The notes below the pieces were generated by a model, which saw nothing but the letters and a program-made list of their open reading frames with translations, ran no database searches and was not told the DNA's origin. From positions 146,253-210,252 of the forward strand of contig ONFF01000003.1 in NCBI GenBank assembly GCA_900317055.1: DNA of 64,000 nucleotides. The letters run 5' to 3'. The stretch's first letter is position 1. Each line of letters begins with the position of its first letter. The position numbers were made by a program, and so were the translations under genes. This DNA is from an uncultured Bacteroidales bacterium (GTDB lineage Bacteria > Bacteroidota > Bacteroidia > Bacteroidales > F082). Positions 42,508 through 51,020 of this stretch are shown one piece after another.

Positions 42508-43323
42508 ATGAAAACATATAGAATTATCCTTTATTTCCTATTAGCCTTATTGGCTGTTTCGGCTTCGTCATGTGTCACGCAAAAAAGTGTTCGTTATTTA
42601 CAGGACATGCCGAAATATGGTATGCCCATCAATGAGTCATTGGAAGCTACGGTGGCTCCATACGATGATTTGAGAATTTATGTTTTGAGTAGTTCGGCAG
42701 GAAGAGATGATGAACTGCTCAAGCCATTCAATGCTGTCCAGAATTTAGGAGGTGGTGCTGGTGGTGCTAGTGGAAGAGCTTCTGGTTATCTTGTTGATTC
42801 TGAAGGTAATATTGAATTTCCGGTATTGGGTAAACTTCATGTTGCAGGTTTGACTCGTTTGCAATTGCAAGACACTATTGCGTCGCAACTCATAAGTAAT
42901 GGGCAGCTTAAAGACCCATTGGTTATTGTCCGTTTTTTGAATTTTAAAGTTTTTTTCTTAAGCAGTTCAGGCGGTAAGGTTATCAATGTTTCAGATGAGC
43001 GTTGTACCTTCCTTGAAGCTTTGGCGATGGCAGGTGGGTTGGATTGGTATACACGACGCGACCGTATTGGTGTGATGCGCGAGGTGAACGGCAAACGGGT
43101 AATACATTACCTCGATCCACGCTCCACTGAGATTTTCAACGACGAGTTTTTTGTACTTCAGCAGAATGACATCATTTTCACCGAAGAACGTCCATACAAG
43201 TTCTTCAGTTCCAACTTAAATACGGTACTTGGATTGATATCATCGGTTACAGGACTGGTGTCATCAGCAGTTTCGATTTATACGTTATACAAATTGATTG
43301 ATGGCTTTTTTGGTTCAAATTGA
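42508..43323 (+). CDS. Polysaccharide export outer-membrane lipoprotein (Wza/OPX type)
   Basis: A 271-residue lipoprotein starting at ATG 42508 (a GTG one codon upstream is possible). The signal peptide has the hydrophobic run ILYFLLALLAVSA and a lipid-type Cys at about residue 22 (SASSCVT). VAPYDDLRIYVLSSS is the start of the Poly_export domain, SGYLVDSEGNIEFPVLGKLHV and GLTRLQLQDTIASQL follow, then an SLBB-like part (EALAMAGGLDWYTRRDRI). The last 35 residues (VLGLISSVTGLVSSAVSIYT) may span the outer membrane. It should form the outer-membrane exit for the glycan together with the next kinase. Confidence 0.92.
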   Translation: MKTYRIILYFLLALLAVSASSCVTQKSVRYLQDMPKYGMPINESLEATVAPYDDLRIYVLSSSAGRDDELLKPFNAVQNLGGGAGGASGRASGYLVDSEGNIEFPVLGKLHVAGLTRLQLQDTIASQLISNGQLKDPLVIVRFLNFKVFFLSSSGGKVINVSDERCTFLEALAMAGGLDWYTRRDRIGVMREVNGKRVIHYLDPRSTEIFNDEFFVLQQNDIIFTEERPYKFFSSNLNTVLGLISSVTGLVSSAVSIYTLYKLIDGFFGSN

Positions 43324-43376
43324 TTGATGGCTATTATATTCCCTAACTAGAGTTTTACCATTTTTAATTTAAGAGT

Positions 43377-45938
43377 ATGGCTACTAACAACAATCTCAAC
43401 GATATCAACAACATTAATAAGAGACCTGAGAATATTAATTCGTTTTTTGATGAAAGTGCCAACAGCGGTTTCAAGTTCAAGGATTTGGTTTTCCTTGTAT
43501 TGCGCAACCTGCATTGGTTTCTCATTTGTGCCTTGATTGGCGGTGTTATCGCTTATTACAATGTCAGTAAGCAAGAACGGGTTTATGCGAGTAGTGCTAC
43601 TCTTTTGATTAAGACTTCTTTGACAAGTAGTGGTTCGGAGTCACTTCGCTCTTCTTCAACTTTGGGAAGCCTTGCAGGTGGGCCTATTGTTAGCACAATC
43701 AACAATGAGATTATGGTTTTGAAGTCTCAGTCGATTATGGAAAACATGGTGCGCGAATTGAACTTGAATGTTTCCTATTCTTATAAGACAAAAGTGTCAA
43801 AGCGTAATAGGGATCTTTACAAAGAGTCACCGATTGAGGTTTCTTTTCCTGGATTGGATGAACAGATTAAAGCTTCATTCAGCGTCAAGCCAGTTGACAA
43901 GGAACATGTGATCCTTGACGATTTTGGAGGTGATATTCCTGCAATGACGGTACGCTTGAATGATACGGTGATATCTCCTATCGGCAAGATTGTTGTAAAG
44001 CCCACATGGCGTTTCGGTGACTTTTACGATATAGCCATTACTGTCAACCATCGTCCGGTTTCTACAGTGGCTTCAATCTATCGTGGACGTATCGTTGTGA
44101 AAAGAGAAAGTGAAAGGAATTCCATCCTGAAACTAATAGTTAGTGACACATCTCCCTTGCGTGCTGCTGATGTGCTAAATACACTTATGGAAACTTATAA
44201 TAAGGAGTCAATTGATGATCAGCAACGCGTACTCGACTATACGGAAAACTTTATCAATGAGCGTATTGAGTATTTAATGAACGACATACATGAGAATGAA
44301 AAAGTGTTTGTCGATTTCAAGCGTAGTCACAACATTATTGACACCAAGAGCTATGGTCAGGCATATATGGCGGCAAGTAATGCTTTGACGGAAGAAGCAA
44401 AAAAATTGGACGCTCAAGCTGACATGGTGCGTTATCTGCTCAATTTTACCAAAAACAATACGGATCAGATGATTCCTATAGGCGCGGTCAATGTTTCTAA
44501 CGAGGCTTCAACAATTATAGGAAAGTACAACGATAATTTGGTCAAAATTGAAAAATATAAAGCTGATGGCACGATTAATAATCCCGTGGCTCAGAGTTTA
44601 ATGGAAGAACAGGTGAGCCTTCATGCCAGTATAGTTTCAGTTCTCGAAACCAATCTCAAAGGTTTGGAAGATCGTATTGATGCCGCCAATCGCGATAGGA
44701 ACATTGCCAATTCCCAGATTCAAAGCGTTCCCGTTGCCCAATTGGAGTTGGGCTCTGTTGAGCGTATGCAAGGCATCAAGGAAAGCCTATACTTGCAATT
44801 GTTGACCAAGCGTGAAGAACTGTTGATGACAAGCCCACAACTGGAAGCTACGGGTAGGGTAATTGACTATGCACATGCTAATTATAATCCTGTTGCACCA
44901 GATGAAAGAAGGTCAACAATAATTGGTATTATTATTGGTCTTGCTGTACCGATTGTCATTTTGATACTTAAGAATTTGCTTGATACAACGATACACGAAA
45001 GAGTGGATGTGCAGAAGACTTCAAATGTACCATTCCTTGGAGATGTTCCTTTTGAAAAGGATATGGATGGTTATGCCATTAGGGTGCGTGAAAATGGTCG
45101 AGATTCACTTTCTGAGTCGTTCCGTCTTATCCGGTCCAGTTTGGAGTACATGAAAGATAGAAAAGAGGGCGCTCATGCCATCATGTTCACATCCTTCATG
45201 GTTTCTTCAGGAAAGACATTTGTCTCCACCAATTTGGCAACTAGTTTCGCTTTGGCAAAAAGAAAGACAGTGCTTGTCGACTTGGATATTCGTAAGGGTA
45301 CTTTGTTCAAAGTGTTCAATGTATCAACCAAAGCTGGAGTTTCCAATTATTTGTCTGGTAAGACCGATTCGATTGACGATATTATTCATTCTGATGTCAA
45401 TACACCTGGCCTTGACATTATCTTCTCGGGTCCGGTGCCGCCCAATCCGGCTGAATTACTGATGAGTAACCGTTTGGAAGACATGATGGCTGAACTTCGC
45501 AAGCGTTATGAATATATCTTCTTGGACAATGTTCCTGTGGGTATGGTTGCCGACTCGGACATTGTGAAACGTGTGGCTGATACTACTATCATGGTGCTCA
45601 GAGCCGGTAAGACCGATAAGCGATTGCTCTTCGATGTGGATAAGTTCTACAAGGATAAGGTCTATCCTAATATTTGCGTGATTCTGAATGGCGTGAATAA
45701 GAAGAGACGTGGCTATGGTTATTATGGATATGGATATGGATATGGATATGGGTATGGATATGGGTATGGATATGGATACGGCCATGAATACGGCTACGGC
45801 TATGGCTATGGCAATGAGGAAGAACAAAAACAGAAGAAGAAAAAGAAGTGGTATCAACGTATTTTCAAAAAGAAACATCATCACCATCATCATTCTGGCA
45901 AGCATGTGAGTAAGATGAGTGATGACGGTAAGGAATAA
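43377..45938 (+). CDS. Wzc-type polysaccharide co-polymerase and tyrosine autokinase
   Basis: An 853-residue inner-membrane protein. Membrane helices lie near residues 40-62 and 515-535. Between them is the Wzz-type periplasmic region with coiled coils (TLMETYNKESIDDQ; QMIPIGAV region). The BY-kinase domain follows: Walker A VSSGKT with Lys613, Walker A' VLVDLDIRKG with Asp635/Asp637, and Walker B-like YIFLDNVPVG. The tail holds a Gly-Tyr run with 16 tyrosines, then a Lys-rich stretch and six consecutive His. Autophosphorylation of the Tyr tail controls chain length and export in Wzc. The phosphatase gene follows 10 bases later. Confidence 0.94.
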   Translation: MATNNNLNDINNINKRPENINSFFDESANSGFKFKDLVFLVLRNLHWFLICALIGGVIAYYNVSKQERVYASSATLLIKTSLTSSGSESLRSSSTLGSLAGGPIVSTINNEIMVLKSQSIMENMVRELNLNVSYSYKTKVSKRNRDLYKESPIEVSFPGLDEQIKASFSVKPVDKEHVILDDFGGDIPAMTVRLNDTVISPIGKIVVKPTWRFGDFYDIAITVNHRPVSTVASIYRGRIVVKRESERNSILKLIVSDTSPLRAADVLNTLMETYNKESIDDQQRVLDYTENFINERIEYLMNDIHENEKVFVDFKRSHNIIDTKSYGQAYMAASNALTEEAKKLDAQADMVRYLLNFTKNNTDQMIPIGAVNVSNEASTIIGKYNDNLVKIEKYKADGTINNPVAQSLMEEQVSLHASIVSVLETNLKGLEDRIDAANRDRNIANSQIQSVPVAQLELGSVERMQGIKESLYLQLLTKREELLMTSPQLEATGRVIDYAHANYNPVAPDERRSTIIGIIIGLAVPIVILILKNLLDTTIHERVDVQKTSNVPFLGDVPFEKDMDGYAIRVRENGRDSLSESFRLIRSSLEYMKDRKEGAHAIMFTSFMVSSGKTFVSTNLATSFALAKRKTVLVDLDIRKGTLFKVFNVSTKAGVSNYLSGKTDSIDDIIHSDVNTPGLDIIFSGPVPPNPAELLMSNRLEDMMAELRKRYEYIFLDNVPVGMVADSDIVKRVADTTIMVLRAGKTDKRLLFDVDKFYKDKVYPNICVILNGVNKKRRGYGYYGYGYGYGYGYGYGYGYGYGHEYGYGYGYGNEEEQKQKKKKKWYQRIFKKKHHHHHHSGKHVSKMSDDGKE
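45711..45816 (+). repeat. Coding GGATAT-like hexanucleotide repeat (Gly-Tyr tract)
   Basis: From 45736 the DNA is an almost perfect run of GGATAT/GGGTAT units, then GGCTAC/GGCTAT units, all in frame. They encode alternating Gly and Tyr with one His-Glu break, 16 tyrosines in total. Six-base units can change in number by slippage without breaking the frame. Confidence 0.85.
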
Positions 45939-45948
45939 ACGATAGGTT

Positions 45949-46677
45949 ATGTTTGGGTTCCGTAACAAGCTACCCCAAGGCATTTTTGAGGGCGCATGCG
46001 ATGTACATTGCCATATTCTTCCCGGTGTTGACGATGGCTTTTCAACAGTGGAGAAATCCTTGCAAGCCTTGAAAAAACTTGAAGAACGTGGCATTAAGAA
46101 GATGGTGCTTACACCCCATTTCATGAAGGATTATCCTGACAATGATCGTGCTAGCATCACTTCAAAGTTTGAGGCTTTCAAGGCTGAAGCTGCCAATGCT
46201 TGTGGCATTGAATTGCATCTTGCTGGAGAGTATATGATGGATGCCCGGTTTCTGGAGCATTTCAAAGAGGGTTTCCTGACTTTGGACAAGGATGGCACGC
46301 ATGTGCTGTGCGAGACTTCCTATTTGATGTGTGAGCATGGTGTCTCAGATATGCTTTACGAGATTATGTGTGCTGAATATCAACCCGTCATTGCCCATCC
46401 CGAACGCTATGAATATGCAAGGAAAGATGATTATTTCAAGTGGATTGACAAAAGATACAAGTTCCAGCTGAATATTTTGTCACTTTCCGGTGCTTATGGA
46501 AGCACAGCAGTAGCCAAGTCGCACTTCCTGCTTAAAGAGGGCTTGTATGATTATGTAGGTTCCGATATGCATGGGCTAAGCAACTACAAACGCTTTCTCC
46601 CGGAAATCCGTTTGAGCAATAAAGACATTGAACGATTGGAACAGCTGATTGAGAATAATAAGAAGTTGGTTGGCTGA
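45949..46677 (+). CDS. Tyrosine-protein phosphatase, CpsB/YwqE (PHP) family
   Basis: A 242-residue PHP-domain phosphatase. Metal ligands are the His pair in CDVHCHILPGVDDG (His20, His22), the His in LTPHFMKDYP, the Glu of LAGEYMMD, the His of IAHPERYEY (about 149-157) and the Asp-x-His in VGSDMHGLSN. It dephosphorylates the Tyr tail of the Wzc kinase encoded just upstream and thus resets polymer export. Length and gene order are normal for the family. A strong hairpin follows its stop. Confidence 0.94.
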   Translation: MFGFRNKLPQGIFEGACDVHCHILPGVDDGFSTVEKSLQALKKLEERGIKKMVLTPHFMKDYPDNDRASITSKFEAFKAEAANACGIELHLAGEYMMDARFLEHFKEGFLTLDKDGTHVLCETSYLMCEHGVSDMLYEIMCAEYQPVIAHPERYEYARKDDYFKWIDKRYKFQLNILSLSGAYGSTAVAKSHFLLKEGLYDYVGSDMHGLSNYKRFLPEIRLSNKDIERLEQLIENNKKLVG

Positions 46678-46700
46678 TTTCAGTTTGTCTCTGTTTAAAC

Positions 46701-46735
46701 AACAATCCCGATGAGGTTTCCTCACCGGGATTGTT
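46701..46735. terminator. Bidirectional terminator between convergent genes
   Basis: A perfect 10-bp stem AACAATCCCG (46701-46710) / CGGGATTGTT (46726-46735) continues inward as GAGG/CCTC. It lies between the stop of the phosphatase gene (+) and the stop of the M3 peptidase gene (-), and ends in T-rich or A-rich DNA on both sides, so it can stop transcription from both directions. Confidence 0.85.
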
Positions 46736-46780
46736 TGCGTTTAGGCATAGGGCTATCATGTCATGGTGGACCTATGACCA

Positions 46781-48910
46781 TTATTGTTTCAATCCTCGTG
46801 CCTTCAGATAAGGCTCATAATCGGGATCTTGGCCGCGGAACTTGCGGTATTGCACCATGCCTTCGTCGTTGCCACATTCCTGTAAGCAATTCTTGCGGAA
46901 CGAAGCTGCAAGCTCAGGATTGAAGAGGTTACCTGAACTCTTGAAATAATTGAAGGCGTCCTTGTCGAGCACCTCGGCCCAAGTATAGGCATAATAGCCG
47001 GCACTGTAGCCACCATTGAAGATGTGGGCGAAGTTGGTGCTGCGATAGCGTGGCAGAATTTCCGGCATCAGGCCAATGGCATCCATCTGCTGCTTCTCGA
47101 AAGCGTCGACATCAAGGTCTTGGACTTCAGTGAGCTCGTGATACTTCATGTCAAGGATTGAGGCGGCGATGAGTTCAGTGGTCATGAAGCCTTGGTTGAA
47201 CAAAGCACTGTTCTCAATCTTGGCGATGAGGCTGTCTGGCATGACTTCGCCGGTCTTGTAATGCTTGGCATACATGCGAATGACTTCGGGCTCAGCAACC
47301 CAGTTTTCCATGATTTGCGAAGGCATCTCCACATAGTCGTGAGGCACATTGCCGCAGGTGCGGGTGTAGAGACCGTCGCTGAAGAAGGCGTGCAGCGAGT
47401 GACCAAACTCATGCCACATGGTTTCGGTTTCGTCCCAAGTGAGCAGGGCAGGGGTATCGCCCGAAGCGGGAGTGAAGTTCATCACCAAGGAGACGACAGG
47501 ATAAATCTTTTTTCCGTTGATGTCATGGCCGCTTTCGCGGAAACTGGTACACCAGGCGCCGCCGCTCTTGGATTCACGCGGGAAATAGTCCATGTAGAGG
47601 ATGCCCAAAAAGTCACCATTGGCTTCCTTTACCTCGTAAGTTTCCACACCAGGATAATACACTGGCAGGTTAGTATTTTGGGTGAAAGTGATGCCGTACA
47701 ACTTGTTAGCAGCAGTGAACATACCGTTGCGTACATTGTCCACGGTGAGGTAAGGCTTGATGTAGTTTTCATCGAAGTCGTATTTGGCCTTACGCAGTTT
47801 TTCGGCGTAGTACCACCAGTCCCAGCCTTCCAACTTGATGTTAGCACCTTCCTTGTCGGCTATGGACTGCATTTCGGCGAGTTCTTTCTTGGCAAGCTGC
47901 TGGGCGGGATTGAAGATGTCAATGAGGAACTTGTCGACGGTCTTGGAGTCTTGCGCCATGTTGACGGCAAGGACATAGTCGGCATAGTTGTCAAAGCCAA
48001 ACAATTTGGCTTTCTGGACACGCAGTTTGCACATCTCGTTAATGATTTGTTTGTTGTCATACTCGTTACCGTTGTCGCCACGGTTGTAGTAGGCTTTGTA
48101 CATTTGTTCGCGCAGGTCGCGGTTGTCGGCAAATTGTAGGAAGGGGATGAGGCTGGGCTTGCTGAGGGTGAACACCCATTTGCCTTCCATGCCTTCGGCT
48201 TTTGCTTGCTCGGCGGCGGCATCGATGCTGGTCTGAGGTAGACCTGCGAGGTCGGCTTCGTTCTCAATGACGAGTTTGTAGCCTGCGTTTTCCTTCAACA
48301 GATTGTTGCCGAATTGCAGACTCAAGGTGGAAAGTTGCTCGTTGATTTGGCTTAGCTCGGCTTGCTTGTCGGCGGGTAGACCAGCGCCATGACGCATGAA
48401 GTCTTCGTGGTATTTCTTCACCACACGAATCTGCTGGTCATCAAGGCCCATCTCATCGCAGTGCTGAAACACATAGTCGATGCGCTCGAAGAGTTTCGGG
48501 TTCATCATGACGGCGTCGCTGTGTTTTGAGAGCATGGGCAACACCTGTTCTGCAATGGCCACCATCTCGTCGTTGGTGAGGCATTCGTTGAGGTTGAAGA
48601 ACACATTGCTCACACGGTTCAAGGTTTTGCCTGACTTGTCGAAAGGCAGAATAGTGTTCTCGAAGGTCGGTGTTTCGGCATTGTTGACAATGGCGTCAAC
48701 TTCAGCTTGTTGTTCGGCTATACCCGTTTCAAAGGCAGGCATGTAGTGCTCGTTCTTGATTTGGTCGAACGGCGGCACTTGGAAAGGTGTCGTGTACTCA
48801 CTAAGGAAGGGATTGGGGGCGACGACCTCGGTTTTTTGTTCTGGCTTCGAGGTGCATGAAGCCAATGTGATGACGCTTAATGCGATCATGTTGATAAGTT
48901 TTTTGGTCAT
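46781..48910 (-). CDS. dcp: M3-family metallopeptidase lipoprotein (peptidyl-dipeptidase Dcp-like)
   Basis: A 709-residue zinc peptidase on the minus strand. I start at the ATG at 48910 because it gives a lipoprotein signal peptide (MTKKLINMIALSVITLASC) with a lipobox LASC; the frame is open further upstream but not protein-like. NPFLSEYTTPFQVPPFDQI is the usual Dcp start. The zinc motif HEFGH is at 500-504, in TMWHEFGHSLHAFFS, with the third ligand Glu in the following ENWVAEPEVI region. Dcp removes dipeptides from peptide C-termini. As a lipoprotein it should act in the periplasm or at the cell surface. Promoter box at 48942-48949. Confidence 0.93.
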   Translation of the reverse strand: MTKKLINMIALSVITLASCTSKPEQKTEVVAPNPFLSEYTTPFQVPPFDQIKNEHYMPAFETGIAEQQAEVDAIVNNAETPTFENTILPFDKSGKTLNRVSNVFFNLNECLTNDEMVAIAEQVLPMLSKHSDAVMMNPKLFERIDYVFQHCDEMGLDDQQIRVVKKYHEDFMRHGAGLPADKQAELSQINEQLSTLSLQFGNNLLKENAGYKLVIENEADLAGLPQTSIDAAAEQAKAEGMEGKWVFTLSKPSLIPFLQFADNRDLREQMYKAYYNRGDNGNEYDNKQIINEMCKLRVQKAKLFGFDNYADYVLAVNMAQDSKTVDKFLIDIFNPAQQLAKKELAEMQSIADKEGANIKLEGWDWWYYAEKLRKAKYDFDENYIKPYLTVDNVRNGMFTAANKLYGITFTQNTNLPVYYPGVETYEVKEANGDFLGILYMDYFPRESKSGGAWCTSFRESGHDINGKKIYPVVSLVMNFTPASGDTPALLTWDETETMWHEFGHSLHAFFSDGLYTRTCGNVPHDYVEMPSQIMENWVAEPEVIRMYAKHYKTGEVMPDSLIAKIENSALFNQGFMTTELIAASILDMKYHELTEVQDLDVDAFEKQQMDAIGLMPEILPRYRSTNFAHIFNGGYSAGYYAYTWAEVLDKDAFNYFKSSGNLFNPELAASFRKNCLQECGNDEGMVQYRKFRGQDPDYEPYLKARGLKQ

Positions 48911-48941
48911 TATATTGAAATTTAGTGTGTTTTCGAGGCTG

Positions 48942-48949
48942 CAAAGATA
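48942..48949 (-). promoter_or_regulatory. -7 promoter box for the M3 peptidase gene
   Basis: On the minus strand the bases read TATCTTTG, a match to TAnnTTTG, 32 bases before the M3 start codon. A T-rich run lies in the -33 region without a clear TTTG. It is back to back with the + strand box at 48989-48996. Confidence 0.65.
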
Positions 48950-48967
48950 AAAAATGTTGTTTTTTTC

Positions 48968-48996
48968 TTTGCGAAAACCTAAAAACATTATCTTTG
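48968..48996 (+). promoter_or_regulatory. Promoter of the glycogen operon
   Basis: TTTG at 48968-48971 and TATCTTTG at 48989-48996 form a -33/-7 pair with 17 bases between them. The original start codon of the debranching enzyme, ATG 49033, lies 37 bases downstream. Together with the minus-strand box this is a divergent promoter region. Confidence 0.65.
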
Positions 48997-49032
48997 TACT
49001 CGGTTTTTTATGCAAATTTTGAAAAATTATAT

Positions 49033-49137
49033 ATGAGTTACATTTCTTGGGATAAACGAAAATTGGGCAATCTGGAGTTTACACTCCACCGTGAAGTTTT
49101 ACACTCAACCGTGAAGTGTTGCGTTCCAATGCGTTAG
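49033..49137 (+). other. Displaced N-terminal start of the glycogen debranching enzyme
   Basis: ATG 49033 opens a frame that reads MSYISWDKRKLGNLEFTLHREVL, the expected start of Bacteroidota debranching enzymes. It then runs out of frame and stops at 49137. The rest of the enzyme continues in another frame (49116-51020). The shift is caused by the 20-bp duplication at 49081-49120. If one copy is removed in thought, the two parts join as HREVLRSNALGA without a gap. Confidence 0.8.
49081..49120 (+). repeat. 20-bp tandem duplication that breaks the debranching-enzyme frame
   Basis: Copy 1 is ACACTCCACCGTGAAGTTTT (49081-49100) and copy 2 ACACTCAACCGTGAAGTGTT (49101-49120); 18 of 20 bases agree. 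Twenty is not a multiple of three, so having both copies shifts the frame. Confidence 0.9.
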
Positions 49138-51020
49138 GCGCATTTCTCGCCACTACGGTGATTGGCTGTAATACGCGAAAATACCATGGCCTCTTAGTGG
49201 TGCCTCAACCGCAATTGGACAATAACAACCATGTGCTGTTGTCGAGCCTTGATGAGACCATTATTGAAAACAAGGAGGAGTTCCACCTTGGCGTACACAT
49301 GTACCCCGATGGCATCTTCGCTCCAAGAGGTCATAAATACCTCCGCGACTTCACTGCCGACCCCATGCCGAAGCTGACCTATCGCATTGGCAATGTGGTT
49401 TTGGACAAGGAGTTGATCTTCTCCGCAACTGAGGCCCGACTTTTCGTTCGCTATACATTGCGCGAATCACTGGTGCCGATCACCCTTCGCGTCTTGCCTT
49501 TCTTGGCTTTCCGCAATGTTCACATGTTGACCCATGAGAACCATGAGGCCAGCCGGAAGGTGGATTTGGTGAAGAATGGCGCTTCATGGCAGCTATACAA
49601 GGACTATTCTAAGCTCTATCTTCAGTTCTCCCGTGCCGCGGAATACACACATGTGCCGCATTGGTACTACAATATGTTTTATATCCGTGAACAGGAGCGT
49701 GGCTATGATGCCGTTGAGGATCAGTTTGTGCCTGGCTTCTTTGAATTGCAGATGAAGCAAGGCGATACGGTGATTCTCTCTGTTAGTCTCAAGGAAGAAA
49801 GTCCTGCCTCCATCAAGCGTCAATGCGAGGCTGAGGTCAAGAGACTGTTGCCTCAGCATAGCTATGAGGAGTGTCTTGTGAAGGCCGCCGACCAATTCAT
49901 TATTCACGACGAGCAAGGCACTCGTCTTTGGGCTGGATTCCCGTGGTTTGGTTCATGTAGCCGCGACACTTTCCTTGCTTTGCCTGGCATTGCTTTGGCA
50001 CAAGGCGACGAGAAGACCTTTACAGCGGCTCTCGATTACCTCATTTCGAGGATGCAAGGCCCGTTCTTCCCGCATCGATACTATCAGAAGAGCCTTTATT
50101 TCACGGCTGTTGACTCGCCGCTGTGGTTCTTCTATGTGCTGCAACTCTACGAGAAGATGCTTGGCAAGGACAAGAAAGACATTTGGAAGAAATACAAGAA
50201 GCCGATGACGACCATTTTGGAGAGTTTCATCGCAGGTACGGACTTCAATGTGCATACCCTCGACAACGGCTTGCTCTATGCCGGCAATCGCGACTTGGCC
50301 CTTACTTGGATGAACGTTTTCGCACAAGGCAAGCCTTGGACACCTCGCACAGGCTTGGCCATCGAGGTGAATGCCTTGTGGTATAACGCCTTGTGCTATG
50401 GTGTCGAGTTGCTGAAAGTTGCCGAACCCAAGAGCGCACTGCTCAAGAAATGGAAGGCTTTGGCCGATAAAGTGAAAGCCTCGTTTGCTGACACCTTTAT
50501 TAATAAGGCATCCAACGGTTTCTATGACTATGTGAACAGCAATGAGAAAAACGAACAGGTGAGACCCAATATGATGTTGGCTGCTGCGCTACCGTTCACT
50601 CCGATGAGCGATGAACAGCAGAAACGCGCTTTTGACATTGCCCACTCCGAGTTGTTGACGACACGGGGTATCCGTTCGTTGTCGCCTAATGACGAGAACT
50701 ATAAGGGTATCAGCATCGGCAGTCACAGTGAACGCGAACGCGCCTATCACAATGGCTCGACATTCCCGTGGCTGATTATGTTCTACGCCGACTTGTCCGT
50801 GAAGCTGTTTGGCAAGACCTCGTTGCCCTATCTGGAAGACCTTTATAACGGCTTCGAGGAGGCCATTAAGGAGAACGGCATCGGTACGGTGTCGGAGATT
50901 TATGATGGCAACCCACCCTTCGAGGCCAGAGGTTGCATCTCGCAGTCGACCAGCGTGGGTGCCTTGCTTTACCTGCATTACCTGATTGAAGAATTAAATA
51001 AGAAAGGAGGCTCAAAATGA
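49116..51020 (+). CDS. Glycogen debranching enzyme (amylo-alpha-1,6-glucosidase), N-terminus frameshifted
   Basis: The main frame gives 634 residues from a possible GTG at 49116 and ends overlapping the next start (ATGA). VIGCNTRKYHGLLVVPQP and LLSSLDETII are the GDE N-terminal domain. GFPWFGSCSRDTFLALPGI (about 276-294) holds the (alpha/alpha)6-barrel acid pair region, and GNRDLALTWMN (about 392-402) and SIGSHSERERAYHNGSTFPW are other family blocks. It hydrolyses alpha-1,6 branches of glycogen. The first 25 or so residues are in another frame from ATG 49033. It may be made from the GTG, by frameshifting, or be inactive. It leads a four-gene glycogen operon. Confidence 0.88.
   Translation: MLRSNALGAFLATTVIGCNTRKYHGLLVVPQPQLDNNNHVLLSSLDETIIENKEEFHLGVHMYPDGIFAPRGHKYLRDFTADPMPKLTYRIGNVVLDKELIFSATEARLFVRYTLRESLVPITLRVLPFLAFRNVHMLTHENHEASRKVDLVKNGASWQLYKDYSKLYLQFSRAAEYTHVPHWYYNMFYIREQERGYDAVEDQFVPGFFELQMKQGDTVILSVSLKEESPASIKRQCEAEVKRLLPQHSYEECLVKAADQFIIHDEQGTRLWAGFPWFGSCSRDTFLALPGIALAQGDEKTFTAALDYLISRMQGPFFPHRYYQKSLYFTAVDSPLWFFYVLQLYEKMLGKDKKDIWKKYKKPMTTILESFIAGTDFNVHTLDNGLLYAGNRDLALTWMNVFAQGKPWTPRTGLAIEVNALWYNALCYGVELLKVAEPKSALLKKWKALADKVKASFADTFINKASNGFYDYVNSNEKNEQVRPNMMLAAALPFTPMSDEQQKRAFDIAHSELLTTRGIRSLSPNDENYKGISIGSHSERERAYHNGSTFPWLIMFYADLSVKLFGKTSLPYLEDLYNGFEEAIKENGIGTVSEIYDGNPPFEARGCISQSTSVGALLYLHYLIEELNKKGGSK

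Noticed and set aside
45711-45816. Possible CRISPR or minisatellite array
   Set aside because: The units are 6 bases, in frame and coding for Gly-Tyr; no spacers. The Pro-Thr tract at 60410-60460 is likewise a coding linker. No CRISPR array was seen in the window.
45456-46124. Minus-strand open frame opposite the Wzc tail and phosphatase start
   Set aside because: It is a mirror of the Gly-Tyr repeat (Ile/Ser/Ala-rich runs) and of the phosphatase gene; no protein-like features.
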